A DNA stretch of 64,000 nt, taken from Lophium mytilinum. Lineage: Eukaryota > Ascomycota > Dothideomycetes > Mytilinidiales > Mytilinidiaceae. The position numbers and the translations under genes are program-made. Below are positions 11,961-22,840 of the stretch, in pieces; position 1 is the stretch's first letter; every line of letters begins with the position of its first letter. The stretch is from the NCBI GenBank assembly GCA_010093605.1, contig MU004193.1:1185520-1249519 (forward strand), in the 5' to 3' direction. Under the pieces are notes generated by a model. That model worked only from the letters and a program-made list of their open reading frames with translations. It made no database searches and was not told the DNA's origin.

Positions 11961-14135
11961 ATGTCTTCCCCCCAACCATTCCTCCCCTCCTCCGCCCCCT
12001 CCTCCGCCCATCGCCGCAAATCCGCCTTCACCTACAAACACCTCTCCCAACTCTCCTCCTACTCCCCCACGACCCCCTTGCGCGTCATCGCCCACGTCGA
12101 CCTCGACGCCTTCTACGCCCAATGCGAACAAGTCCGCCTCCAACTGCCCCCCGACGTTCCCCTCGCCGTGCAACAATGGCAAGGCCTCATCGCCATCAAC
12201 TACCCCGCGCGCGCCTTCGGCCTCGGCCGCCACATCACGAGCACCGAAGCGAAGAAGCTGTGTCCGGAGCTGATTATGCAGCACGTCGCGACGTGGAAGG
12301 AGGGGGACGAGACGTGGGCGTACCACGAGGACGCCGCGAAGCACATCGCGACGCACAAGGTGTCGCTGGACCCGTATCGGCGCGAGAGCCGGAAGATTCT
12401 GGGGGTGATTAGGAGCGCGTTGCCTGCGGGAGCGGGGCAGCGGGTGGAGAAGGCGAGTGTGGATGAGGTGTTTATGGATTTGTCGGCGCAGGTTCATGGA
12501 ATATTGTTAGAGAGGTACCCGGAGTTGCAGGGGCCGCCGCCGTATGATGATCCGACGGAGTTGCTGCCGAGGCCGCCGACGACGGCGTTGGAGTGGAAGG
12601 GGGATGCTTTGGTGGATTTGGATAGGGGGGAAGAGGAGGAGGATGATCCGGATTGGGATGATGTGGCGATTTGCGTGGGGAGTGAGATTGTGAGGGATGT
12701 ACGCGCGCGGGTGTGGGAGGAGTTGAGGTATACGTGCTCGGGAGGTGTGGCGAGGAATAAGATGCTGGCGAAGTTGGGGAGTGGGCATAAGAAGCCGAAT
12801 GCGCAGACGGTGATCAGGAATCGCGCAGTAGGGCATTTTTTGAGTGGGTTTAAGTTCACGAAGATTCGGAATCTGGGCGGGAAGTTGGGAGATGAGGTGG
12901 TCGCGATGTTTAATACGGATTCGGTGGGGGATTTACTCAAGCAGCCGCTTGAGCAGTTGATGCGGTTAGGGGATGATACGGGATCGTGGCTTTACGGTAT
13001 CATTCGCGGCGAGGATAACAGCGAGGTCAATCCGAGGACGCAAATCAAGAGTATGCTGTCTGCGAAGTCGTTCCGACCCGCTATCAACGACTTCGAGCAG
13101 GGCGTTCGCTGGCTGCGTATCTTCGCCGCGGATATCTTCTCCCGCTGCGTGGAAGAAGGCGTGCTGGAGAATAAACGCAAACCGAAAACTATCAACCTAC
13201 ACCACCGCCAGGGCGCCCAGACGCGCTCAAAACAGGCCCCTATACCACAAGGCAAAACACTAACCGAGCAAATCCTCTTCGATCTCGCAAAGAACCTCCT
13301 AGCCCAAGTCGTGGTTGACGGCCGTGCGTGGCCGTGCATAAACCTCTCCCTAAGCGTAGGAGGATGGGAAGACGGCATCGCCAACAACAAAGGCATCAGC
13401 GCTTTCCTCGTCCGCGGCGAGGAAGCTAAAGCACTACGAGAAAGCGAGAGACAATCCGACGCCGCGATCGAACGGAGAGACGAACGGCCCCCTGAGAAGA
13501 GACGGAAGCTAGAGAACGGCCGCAGTATACAGAAGTTCTTCGCGCCTCGCCTTCCCAATCACACAAGCACGAGCAGCGATGCGGATGGGACGCCGAACCC
13601 CAATCGCTTGTCTGAACGCCGAGAAAGCGAAGATCAAGACATGTTCGACTCCGACCCAGAACCCGAGCACCACCTAGACTCGGACACTGAGCTCCCAGAC
13701 ATCCAACAACAACCTCCTCTATCTCCCAACCGCCCATCAACACCTCAACCGCATCTCGCCGACCTCACTTCAGACCTCACGCCCCCATCCGCGCAACCTC
13801 AACCCCGCTCCCCTCATGTCCACCCCTCGCACCAGGTCCAGCAAACTCTGGACACTTTCTTCTGCTCCCGCTGCTCCACCGCTCTTCCCAAAGAAGAGGA
13901 AACCGAGCACGCCGACTGGCACTTCGCGAAAGACCTCGCCCGGGACCTGGAAGCCGAAGAACGCGTGGAGGCAGAGCGGCGACGTACTCCTATTCCCGCG
14001 AAGCCGGTGCCGCCGAGACCGCAAGCGAGGGGGCGGGGGAGGCCGGCGGGGGGTGGTGGGAGCGGGAGTGGGAGTGCGGGGGCGGGGAGAGGGGCGGAGA
14101 AGGGGCAGAGGCGGTTGGCGTTTGGGAAGGGGTGA
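11961..14135 (+). CDS. RAD30: DNA polymerase eta (Rad30-type Y-family polymerase)
   Basis: Intronless, 724 residues from the chosen start. The frame extends 73 codons upstream, but the downstream Met precedes the usual Ser/Pro linker and the first catalytic block. Catalytic carboxylates are visible: Asp47 and Asp49 in HVDLDAFYAQCEQ, and Asp168-Glu169 in ASVDEVFMDLS. The eta-type insert with INYPARAFGLGRHITSTEAK and the fingers follow. The helix-hairpin-helix region (FTKIRNLGGKLGDEV) and the little-finger domain come next. A disordered tail carries two PCNA-box-like motifs (SIQKFFAPR near residue 523 and QTLDTFF at 628-634), overlapping a ubiquitin-binding zinc finger with Cys635, Cys638, His650 and His654. 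The family bypasses UV photoproducts in the nucleus after recruitment by ubiquitinated PCNA. The C-terminus is Gly/Arg-rich. Confidence 0.95.
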   Translation: MSSPQPFLPSSAPSSAHRRKSAFTYKHLSQLSSYSPTTPLRVIAHVDLDAFYAQCEQVRLQLPPDVPLAVQQWQGLIAINYPARAFGLGRHITSTEAKKLCPELIMQHVATWKEGDETWAYHEDAAKHIATHKVSLDPYRRESRKILGVIRSALPAGAGQRVEKASVDEVFMDLSAQVHGILLERYPELQGPPPYDDPTELLPRPPTTALEWKGDALVDLDRGEEEEDDPDWDDVAICVGSEIVRDVRARVWEELRYTCSGGVARNKMLAKLGSGHKKPNAQTVIRNRAVGHFLSGFKFTKIRNLGGKLGDEVVAMFNTDSVGDLLKQPLEQLMRLGDDTGSWLYGIIRGEDNSEVNPRTQIKSMLSAKSFRPAINDFEQGVRWLRIFAADIFSRCVEEGVLENKRKPKTINLHHRQGAQTRSKQAPIPQGKTLTEQILFDLAKNLLAQVVVDGRAWPCINLSLSVGGWEDGIANNKGISAFLVRGEEAKALRESERQSDAAIERRDERPPEKRRKLENGRSIQKFFAPRLPNHTSTSSDADGTPNPNRLSERRESEDQDMFDSDPEPEHHLDSDTELPDIQQQPPLSPNRPSTPQPHLADLTSDLTPPSAQPQPRSPHVHPSHQVQQTLDTFFCSRCSTALPKEEETEHADWHFAKDLARDLEAEERVEAERRRTPIPAKPVPPRPQARGRGRPAGGGGSGSGSAGAGRGAEKGQRRLAFGKG

Positions 14136-15499
14136 GGGGTGGAAGTTATTTTGGTAAGCTTGGATGTATTGCTACTTGGATGTATAGAAAGCTATTACTA
14201 GGCGCTGAATGTTGTAGCAATTGAATATTGCCGTTTGGAGGTAGATGTGGTGTTATTTGCTACTGCTTTTGCTACAAATTGTAGTCATGTTCGGTGGTCT
14301 AGCGCAGATATCAAGCCACCGAATCAGCCGCAAAAGGGGTTTAATCTTGGAAAGTAATGAGTTGCGGTAGCTTATTTTTTGAAGGCTAACTTAGCCTTCG
14401 GTAAGATTCAGCCCAGAAAAGGGTTTCTTCCGCTCTAAAATCACTTGCTTAACCTGTGGCTGCAGAGTTGCGCTAGGCCACCGGACTTGCCTACAGTTTG
14501 TATTGCTACCGGTTAAGGGGCCTAGTCTTACGAGGCTAGCTCGTTCCGAAAGAGGGAACGCGTGCGTCTGCCTAGCACGCGCTGAGCGATATCTTGTGTA
14601 GTCGGGTATTTGAGGAATACAATAAGCTGATAGTATGATAAAGATTTGTTGATCGAATAGTATAGTATGGTGAGGGGATTGACCATTTTGGGGAGCGATA
14701 GAATTCGAATCTTCAGATCCTATGACACCTCTCTTCAGCTCAGCCATTTATTGACCTTATCATCTAAAACCGGTTTCCATCCTTTTCATTTCTTGCCCTT
14801 GAAACGCTCATTCTACAAAAGTCACTCAACGCCACCTCCACTGCGCACGCATTCCTCCTTGACCTGTTTTAGCAAAGCAAGCAGAGTCACATGGCCACCA
14901 AAGGGCAACGTGTACTGATTATGGTCTGTGTAGAAACTCCTCGTGTCGCAGATTGCTTTATTGCCCATGTATCACAGTACTCCGCTGGAGGAATAGGACC
15001 AGATCGTGGCCGCAACTGCATACGAATGACTGCAAGGAACTCGGAACTCGTTTTATACCTGAAGCAGTGATTATAAGCTCGCAATCTCATTTTGTGGTCA
15101 TGACTCTACGGCTTTCTAGGTTTGGGTATATAAATCCTAGAAGTAAGGAGGGTTTTTCCTTCTTCACCATACACATCCTGCACAAGATCTACGAGAGAAC
15201 CAGCAACTATATTCCCGATATCTACTTCCTCAATACCTACTCCTCAATACCTATTCCGTTGACACTTATCCCTCCAACACCAGTTCCTTGGTCGCGTATC
15301 CCACCGACATATATTCCATCTATACCAATCACATTTCGCTATTAGGTACTCGTTACTTGCAGCTTGCTACCCGCTGCCCGATTACCTATAAATATTATAG
15401 CCCCACCGAATACAGCTCTCAGTAAGAAGTCCACGTTCCTTTCTAATGACCAACGTCAAACTAACCCTCGGAGACCAGAACTTCCGCCCTACCTCTAAG
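14136..15499. other. Intergenic 1.4-kb region
   Basis: Contains the polymerase eta 3' flank, then AT-richer sequence. A TATA-like stretch (GGGTATATAAATCC) at about 15,124-15,137 and a run of short tandem-like CTCAATACCTA/TATTCC elements at 15,226-15,330 lie upstream of the small Cys protein and are probably its promoter and leader. No other gene seen. Confidence 0.45.
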
Positions 15500-15907
15500 A
15501 TGTCCTCAAGCGAAAGCCCGGTCAAGGACAATACCCAACAAAGCAAGCGACCACCACAGACTCAGGCAGAGTGGGAGAAGGAGAACGACTACTGGTTCAA
15601 AAAAGTTATACCAGATTTCTCGAAAGGCAGGCCAGCGGCCAATCATGTTGCGCACGGCGAAAACCTCGGTGAAATGGAAGCCGTCAGGAAATCCAGAGTC
15701 GAAGCCCACAATAACGCAGTCAGAGCCAGCAATGTAATTCTCAGCTGGGCGTGCTGTAAGTGTAAAGTCGTCCACACTGCACAGGACCTAGAGTGCAATA
15801 TTACCCAATGGCACTCGGATTTCATGCCACATAAGCCCTGTGCCAAATGCCCAGAGCCGCCGGGGGGTGCGGTCACGGCGCCTATTACTGAGGGGATTCC
15901 TTTCTGA
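15500..15907 (+). CDS. Small Cys-containing hypothetical protein
   Basis: Single exon, 135 residues, starting at an ATG with A at -3; an in-frame ATG 54 bases upstream (15,446) is the alternative. The protein is hydrophilic. The first third is Ser/Lys/Gln-rich with a WEKENDYWFKKVIPDF segment. The second half holds a possible zinc-binding cluster: CCKCKVVHTAQDLEC, then HSDFMPHKPCAKC, i.e. two CxxC-like knuckles about 33 residues apart with intervening His. There is no signal peptide and no membrane segment. I do not recognise the family. A TATA-like element and pyrimidine-rich leader upstream support expression. Confidence 0.55.
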   Translation: MSSSESPVKDNTQQSKRPPQTQAEWEKENDYWFKKVIPDFSKGRPAANHVAHGENLGEMEAVRKSRVEAHNNAVRASNVILSWACCKCKVVHTAQDLECNITQWHSDFMPHKPCAKCPEPPGGAVTAPITEGIPF

Positions 15908-18095
15908 GCGTCTGAAAGATCGCTTTGTGTTTAGAGGGGTCTTTCTCTTATGTATGTATGGTGTTTTTGCATTGGTGTTTTTTGCATGGTTGGTGGGTTT
16001 TTGCATGGATGGTGTTTTCAGTTTTGAATTCGGATGGCCTACACTTTGGTTTCACTATAGGATCTGGGCATTGGCTTCGGGGCTGGTCGGCCGATAGCAG
16101 CACAGAAGAGTTTCCTTTGTTGGTTTGTATTTCTTATAGAGTCTTTGGTGTGTGTTCTTGGAGGTTTTCAATTATTGTTTTGTATTTCGAGTGGAAGATG
16201 CTAGGTACAAGGTACAGGATAATGGGACGGGCGGTATAAACTAGACGATTCCAATCGTCAGCTGTGTGTAGGTTTGTAAGTACGTATGTATGCACGTATG
16301 TATGTACGTACGTATGCCAATCTGTCAATTTGACTCAAACTCGGAACATTTGCAAGCTCTGAGAAAGGCTCCTGCTTTCCCCGAGTGGAAAAGTGCGAAG
16401 CACGTGATTTTGATAGGCTCCATAGGCCATATCTCAGTACTCCGGCTTGCGGGGATAAAGCTAGTAGTAAGATATTGCAATAACGCAAGTAGCTGCTTGT
16501 GTTACTTACAGCTCCCTGAGCCGGACCTCAGCCTTGTCGTACCAGAACTCAAACACGTTCTTTCCTTTAAGTTCACTTACTGCTTCAATATCCCCCGGAA
16601 TCGCTGGTCCAATCTTCCCGTACCTACACTACAGTACAGCCCCTTCTCGCATCCTGTGGATAGCGCGCAGGTGTATCTAAGCTCGCTGAAATAACGGGCA
16701 GCACTCTCAGTCGGCTACTTCAGCCAAGGCTAAGTATATTCTAGTCTTTTCTCGGCCAGTTTGTGGCTTTGTTCTCACGCTTAGCCACTGGCTGCAAAGA
16801 GAGGTCCTGCATCAGTCTAAACATTCTGCAGCTAAACGCATAAGCGGAGGCGACCCCGAATTCAAAAAAACGAAGTTTTGTCGATAGATGCTGGCAAGCT
16901 AGGTAATCTCGGTGGAAACACTAGTCCAATAAAAGTTCTCATTAGTCCTATTGTGGTACTCTGTTGTTGCTATTGCTGGCTAAGGATAGGTGTCAATTGC
17001 TACTATAAGATAAGCGGCTACTACTGCAAGACGAGCCTTTCCATAGAGTGAAGTACCTAGCTTGCCGGTGTCGGGCCCCTTCCTCCCTAGCCGACTTACT
17101 TAGCATCTTGTGTACATCTTTCCTCCTTCCGCTCATTAGCTAACTCCCTCACCATCATCAACCTAAAAGCCTTTAGCCCCACGTCTAGTTTGAATTCCTA
17201 TTCTGTTTTACTGCGGCTATCCAGAAAGCGGCAACGGACGAGCCGGCCAGTGGGAAAACCCAGGAAATCGTGTTCTCAATGGCTGGCTAGAACGGTCATC
17301 ATCGGAGTCGCATAGAGTGGAATTCGGTCTACAAAGTACCTCGTGATTGGGCGACTGATTGAATGGGTCCTCTCCGGGCAGTAGTTCTACACTCTCGGCG
17401 TACACTTTTTCCTGGCTCCGTCTATGTAGAAATCAGTGTTCAAACTTAGGTTTCTGCACAAGCAGAGCTTCATGAAAAAAGCTAATACCAATCCTACCTG
17501 TGGGCTTGTTTCAGGCTTGTCGCTTACACCTAAAGTCTGAAGGCGTTCAAGGCTTCTCTTACCTGGTGATAGAATGAAGGCTAGCCCAGCTATGGGAGTT
17601 GTCTATTCGTGAGAGTACAGTAGTACAAAGGCGGCCTGGTCACCCGGCAGGCAGCCCTCCTTCCCCAATGTCAATCCTAAAGCTAATAAATTCCAAAAAA
17701 GATAGTAGGGACCTTTCCTTTGATTGCGAATTCTGGTATTACAATAGTGTGTTGGTGGAGGTGCAGCGCGCCGATAAAGATAGTAGGCTGTGAAAGTATG
17801 GAATGCCGCCAGAAAAGAGCCCGCCGACTGAGTAGAACATGGCACTACGCCCAAGGGGTTAGAATACCTATCGGCAGTTCGTCCCGAGTAGAAATGAAAG
17901 CAGTTAGTCCTCGTGTAAGTGGATTGAATGTCTATGTGGCTCAAGAGGTGAAAAGTCCCTTTCAGATCTCGAGTTATGAGTAGTAGGGAGGACGAGACGT
18001 CAGCGGTATCGGGAGTTGAGGGTTCTGGATCGTAGTGCTTGGCGACTATGCCAGAAGGGGAATACCACGTGCTAGCTCTTTTGCCACCGATCTTA
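15908..18095. other. Gene-free region before the transposon
   Basis: 2.2 kb with a GTAY microsatellite near 16.3 kb and no coding pattern I can support. The stretch 16.4-18.0 kb has scattered stops in all frames and mildly TA-rich patches, so it may be old decayed repeat sequence, but no terminal repeats or transposase motifs were found. Confidence 0.4.
16279..16316. repeat. GTAT/GTAC microsatellite
   Basis: Imperfect tandem gtat/gtac/gcac tetranucleotides, seen directly. Confidence 0.85.
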
Positions 18096-19807
18096 CAAGG
18101 GGCGCGGCCAGGTGCATATTCCAGTTACGTAAGCGCAGGGGGAGGAACACCAAAGTGCTGCATACAAATTCAAATTACTACAACTCATTTAATTCCTATT
18201 AATAATCTATAAAATAAAGTGCGCTATTATTCTATAAAGTTATTATTTCTATTATAATTTTTATATAGCTCTATAAGGCCTAAAAAGGTATTATTTAACG
18301 CTCTTTCTAGAATGTATTTATCTAATTCTTTATCCTTACGCTACATCTCTACTAACTACTTCTTCGCCTAGTTTTTAGCCTCTTTAGAAGCGCTATTTAC
18401 CTTATAGTAGTTAACCTTATAATTTAGCCTTCTAAAGCACCTCTTAATTAGGTGCAGATCTAGTAAATTAGCTAGGTAATTTATAAAGAGTATGCCGTCT
18501 TAAAGATAAAAAAGCTTCCTTCTAGTAGAGTAGTAGAGTGCTATATTATCCTTAATTAACTAGACTTCTTTACTAGGATTTACTTTCTTTACTACTTTAT
18601 AGTAGGGGTAAAGAAGAGGCTTTAAGATATTATTAGTATACTAGATAGCGTCTATTTCTTTACCTTTTCCTTAAGTAAATATCTTATATTTAAACTCCTA
18701 TTCTAGCCTATATATTCTATGCCTTCCCTTTTAAATTTCTTATTATTTAAGGCGCTTATTATTACCCCGGATCTTATTATTTACCTTCTACATGTAGTTA
18801 TATTCTAAAGTGCTAGAAATAGTAGCATTCCTTTACTTCTTTTTAGCTCTCTCCTTTACATCCTTATTATCCTTAATAAGCTTCCTTTCTAGCTTATCTT
18901 TCTACTTAAGAGAATTAGGCTCCTAAATAATGCAGGGCCTTAGAATAGATAGATCCAAGTATATAGCGCCCTAGAATAATAGGTTAAACCTAGCCGGTAG
19001 CTTATAAATAGTATACTTATTTATATTTACTTCTATTAGCCTTAAGACTCTAGCCTTGCCTCCCTTTTAATGCCCGGGACTAAATTACTTTAGAGATTTA
19101 TTAGAATAGATAAAGATAATATTTCTATTAGTTCTTTAAATAGTATCCTGCAGCTAGGTAGAGTAAAGCTTTCTAGCTTCCTTTTAGGCCTTATTAAGCG
19201 CTAGTTTATAGGGCCTAATTTCTTAAATAATTAGCTTAGAGTAGAGAGGATCCCGATGCTAGTAGGCTACCTTTTTAATAGTAGCTTAGTATGCCTGCAC
19301 ACTGGCAGTATAGAGTGCAGGAGCTATAGCCTTATAGAATTTATAGTCCTTAAATTGGAGAATATTATGCTAAATCTCTTAAGAAAGAGCGCTTCCATTC
19401 TTAACCTTTGGCTGCCTGCCTGGCCGGTGTAATTTAGGTAAAAGGGATTAAAGCATATCATGGAAATTCTTATTCCTAGCATTCTACTTTGCTCTGCCAT
19501 AGATCTTTATAGCTATTAACTCGGAGACACTAGTTTTAGCCTTAATTTTAGTGAAAGGAACTTAAAAGAAGAGGTGCATTATAATAATAGTAGCCTTTAT
19601 AGTAATAGGAGTATTATTAGCCCCTCTAGAGCGGCCTCCGGCGTGGTAATGAGCCATAGTAGTTGAAATTTAGGTAAATGTTTACATTCTCACAGTTCAA
19701 AACAAGGGAAAGGCGGTGAAAAGGGGTGGTTCTTATTAGTGGATATACTGCCGTGCACGGCCGTTGTAGCTATTGGATCCGGAATATGCACCTGGCCGCG
19801 CCCCTTG
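18096..19807 (-). mobile_element. Tc1/mariner-type DNA transposon, RIP-mutated body, intact TIRs
   Basis: Perfect 27-bp inverted repeats bound the element (left 18,096-18,122, right 19,781-19,807; each begins CAAGGGGCGCGGCC reading inward). Both ends are flanked by the dinucleotide TA (18,094-18,095 and 19,808-19,809), the usual Tc1/mariner target duplication. Total length is 1,712 bp. The inner 18.17-19.65 kb is strongly TA-rich with CpA and TpG nearly gone, while the roughly 75 bp (left) and 125 bp (right) next to the TIRs keep normal composition. The transposase frame runs on the minus strand. Confidence 0.9.
18175..19657 (-). pseudogene. RIP-inactivated Tc1/mariner DDE transposase
   Basis: Read on the minus strand from a Met at 19,657, the frame starts MAHYHAGGRSRG and soon meets stops that sit where Gln or Trp codons would be, as C-to-T and G-to-A RIP changes predict. 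Recognisable relics are a GRQPKVKNG helix-turn-helix linker, NPSKEV followed by LIKDN (expected LIEDNA, the second catalytic block) near 18,535-18,590, and LDLHLIKRCFRRLN at 18,424-18,464. In the last relic the catalytic Glu of the DLHLIE-type motif now reads Lys. The order and spacing fit a Tc1/mariner-superfamily DDE enzyme. It cannot encode an active protein. Confidence 0.75.
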
Positions 19808-19809
19808 TA

Positions 19810-20433
19810 AATGAACGTACGAAGACCATGAAAATATGACGACGCTACTTCTAATCTCATTTAGTCCAAAAGAAAGACAGAGATTACCGTATAGCCCCTA
19901 TGGTTGGCCTAAAATATGAGGAATAGAAGTAGCCTTACAGTTATCCTAGCGGCTTTCGTAGCCTAGCGTGCCACGTCTATCGCTCGGAGATTTGTATCAG
20001 GGCGGCTCTTTCAGTCCCTTCATCTCTTCCACTATGCGGCTCCTTGTCGGCGCATGTACATAGTAGATTCTTCACTCACCCGTTTTATTTCTGGCTCTCC
20101 ATCTCACCACTACGCCCCTTCGAAGTCGGCGCAGGCTGCCATGTGCATGAAGCTATCATGCATAGCCTGCTCTGTCTGCTTATGCTCCCTGCCCAATCAC
20201 GACTAGACCGAGAGAGAATAGCATAACTCCGCGATCGACAAGAGCCTCAAGCACAGCCCTGTATGTGTGCTTACGCGATACGCTATAGTGCTTCTCGGTT
20301 CGCCCCCAAGTCGCGCCCGGTCCGAGGAGGCTGCAAGGCCCCCAGCGCCAAAGGTAACATATAACAAATCGCTACGCACTTGGTGACCCAACGGACGCTG
20401 CCTCCGAATTTTCCTGCGTGTTCTTCTGTCATC
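19810..20433. other. Intergenic region downstream of transposon
   Basis: Normal composition. Presumably the promoter and 5' leader of the membrane-protein gene. Nothing else seen. Confidence 0.45.
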
Positions 20434-22293
20434 ATGGGCGACGGCTCCGTCGAGCTACGAGAACGCGGCTCTAAAGGCGACGACAACTGCCTTGTTCGAT
20501 CGGACGATGCCGGAATCTGGAATTTTATCAAAGCGTGGCACTGGTTCCCCCTCCATCTGGCCTGTTGCATTTGTTTCATTGTTGTCATGTTTAAGCTAGT
20601 CGATAACCACACCTTCTTGTCCGGAACAACTCCTGACAATGACCTACACCGGTCCGGATTCTACCAAACAGAGGTGACTGGACTCGTTTCAGCCGCGCTT
20701 GTCCTCATTCGCATTGTCGCCGGCGTGGGTTCCGCCCTTGTCATGTGGCGATTGATTTTCATCCTTCTAGAAAAAAGCGGCCTCACTCTTGCGGAGATAT
20801 GTCGCTTAGCCGACAAGAAACTTCCGATAGTACCTCGCTTCGAATCCTCCACTCAAGCGTCATGGTCCCTTTTCGCTCTCGTCGTTGTACTCTTACTTTG
20901 GCCCCAAACAATCGCCGCACCACTCGCGAACTCCTCCTTGGCTTGGACGCCTTCCAGCAAACTGGCTAGTGCAGCATCATCACACAAATATGTTCTCAAT
21001 ACATTAAACAATCCCAAGGAAAAGGACAGCTTTATATACGCAAATCTGATCACTAGAGTCATTTTCATAGCGTCTTTCATGGCCGGAAAAAACCCCGACT
21101 ACGCATTCGCCGCGCTAAGGGACTCGCTTGTTCCTCTCAGGCGATATAGTTACTTAACCCCGTCACTAAGCGATGGCGGCCTCGGCTCGTTTGGTTTGCC
21201 ATACTTTGAGGTTACGAACCTTGACTGGCTCGACGCACCCGACGGTCGTGAACTCAACCAGATGGACAACTCGAGCATGCTAGCTTCTCCGGTTACCCCT
21301 GAAGTGTTTGCTCCCATAGGGAATCTAGCTTTTCTCCGGGATACCAAGTGGCTTGCAAATGAGACGGTAGATTTTTACGAACCTCAAATTTTTGAAGGGA
21401 AAAAGAATGTTTCAATCAAGGTCGATGGCACATATCTTGGCCAGATTATCGACGGAAAGAACGTGACCCAGGATACCCCCTGTCCAGCAGTTGGAACCGT
21501 TTTCGGAAAGCTACCGTCGGTCAAACGATTTCACCGCCCTACATGGTACGGCAACGAGTGGGCTACCAACGACTGCTACCTGCTCGCAGAAGTTACTATC
21601 AAAGCAGGCATCTACCCTAAACAATTTAGCAACGTAACTCTTGTCGGATCTTCAGACCATGTCCATGCCATAAGCCCCGTAGGAGGTCCCGAATCCGATG
21701 ATACGAAACCCTCCCTGATTCCCGATGGTAGCGTTGGGCCGGTATTGGACATGATGTCCGACGTTGCAAGGTTGATAATGGCACTGAACTTAACTTCAGA
21801 TTGGCAAAGGGATAATATCGACAACTTCTTGAAAGGGATGCTTTCGATGTCGTATCACAGCACCTGGAGCGCGATGCCCGTGATAATTACGGACAGTACG
21901 GAGTCTGCCGATGTCACACCTATGGAACCCGTTATTCTCGCTTCTGTCGACAGGCGGCGATTATATGCCTGGCTAGGCATGAACCTGGCACTCACAATTG
22001 CTGCACTGCTTGTCGGAGTCGCGCATCACTGGACCACCACGAGGATCAAGACAATTCGCGACACCACCCTCGCAGCATTGACAATAGATATTTCGAAGAT
22101 ATCACATCAGAGCGGTAGTGGGCTATGCAATGCTTCAGCATTGAACGGAGATGACCATGCTATGGGGAGGATGAAATGGAAAGACGATAACGACATAGAA
22201 ACTTACCACACGACTGGTGAAACTCATCGAGACGGTTGCCGGAGAGAACTGGCTATCGTGAATAGAAGGCAAAGGAGACTTAGAGATATTTAG
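20434..22293 (+). CDS. Four-helix membrane protein, unknown function
   Basis: Intronless, 619 residues. The start is the ATG in a strong context (TCATCATGGGC); a Met 18 codons upstream (20,380) is less likely. Hydrophobic helices: about residues 36-56 (FPLHLACCICFIVVMFKLV), 76-108 (a long segment from Val-Thr-Gly-Leu to Phe-Ile-Leu-Leu), 130-150 (LFALVVVLLLWPQTIA), and one near the C-terminus at about 512-535 (GMNLALTIAALLVGVAHHW). Between helices 3 and 4 lies a domain of roughly 360 residues with several Asn-X-Ser/Thr sites, probably on the outer or lumenal side. The C-terminal 85 residues are polar and cytosolic. This topology recurs in uncharacterised ascomycete membrane proteins; I recognise no domain with known activity. 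It stands alone, 640 bp from the transposon. Confidence 0.75.
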   Translation: MGDGSVELRERGSKGDDNCLVRSDDAGIWNFIKAWHWFPLHLACCICFIVVMFKLVDNHTFLSGTTPDNDLHRSGFYQTEVTGLVSAALVLIRIVAGVGSALVMWRLIFILLEKSGLTLAEICRLADKKLPIVPRFESSTQASWSLFALVVVLLLWPQTIAAPLANSSLAWTPSSKLASAASSHKYVLNTLNNPKEKDSFIYANLITRVIFIASFMAGKNPDYAFAALRDSLVPLRRYSYLTPSLSDGGLGSFGLPYFEVTNLDWLDAPDGRELNQMDNSSMLASPVTPEVFAPIGNLAFLRDTKWLANETVDFYEPQIFEGKKNVSIKVDGTYLGQIIDGKNVTQDTPCPAVGTVFGKLPSVKRFHRPTWYGNEWATNDCYLLAEVTIKAGIYPKQFSNVTLVGSSDHVHAISPVGGPESDDTKPSLIPDGSVGPVLDMMSDVARLIMALNLTSDWQRDNIDNFLKGMLSMSYHSTWSAMPVIITDSTESADVTPMEPVILASVDRRRLYAWLGMNLALTIAALLVGVAHHWTTTRIKTIRDTTLAALTIDISKISHQSGSGLCNASALNGDDHAMGRMKWKDDNDIETYHTTGETHRDGCRRELAIVNRRQRRLRDI

Positions 22294-22840
22294 TTGGTAG
22301 CTTCTTCACTTCTGACTCTTAAAATGTAGACTATTTTCTAAGACCTCGCTCTTTTCAATTTGTTACTACCTGCGGAGAAGCTGCTAAGTAAGAGTTGAAT
22401 TTCGCTGCGACCTGCAATGCTTGGCCTGTCGAATGAAAAGGCCCGCAGTCCCAGTCTCTCGTTAGGCACCCCGCGCACGCTTAAATGTTGTTCCAAGTCC
22501 CCAACTCATGAATCAGATCGTGGAAGATCAAGATAACTCCTACAACATGGCGGATCATGTCGCGGGGTAGCATTATTCCCGATGTGGAGTAGCGCCGTGA
22601 TGCTCAGCTAAAGATAGATTACGCGCCGGCGTGAAACGCCTTCGACAACTTCAATCAAACCGCCTCCTCATTGGCTAGAGCATTCACGAATCACTTGGTG
22701 ATGAACTGTAGCCGCTGGATGCCATATTTGAAGAAGAGATGCTGTCCCATCGGGGTTCATATGCGCGGGGTGTCGTGTCTGCTTGTTCGACTCTCTCCTG
22801 ATATTCCATTCCAGTCATTCACGCTTCTTTTTGATTCAAT
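22294..22840. other. Intergenic region
   Basis: Probable promoter of the cytochrome gene. No coding or repeat signal seen. Confidence 0.45.
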
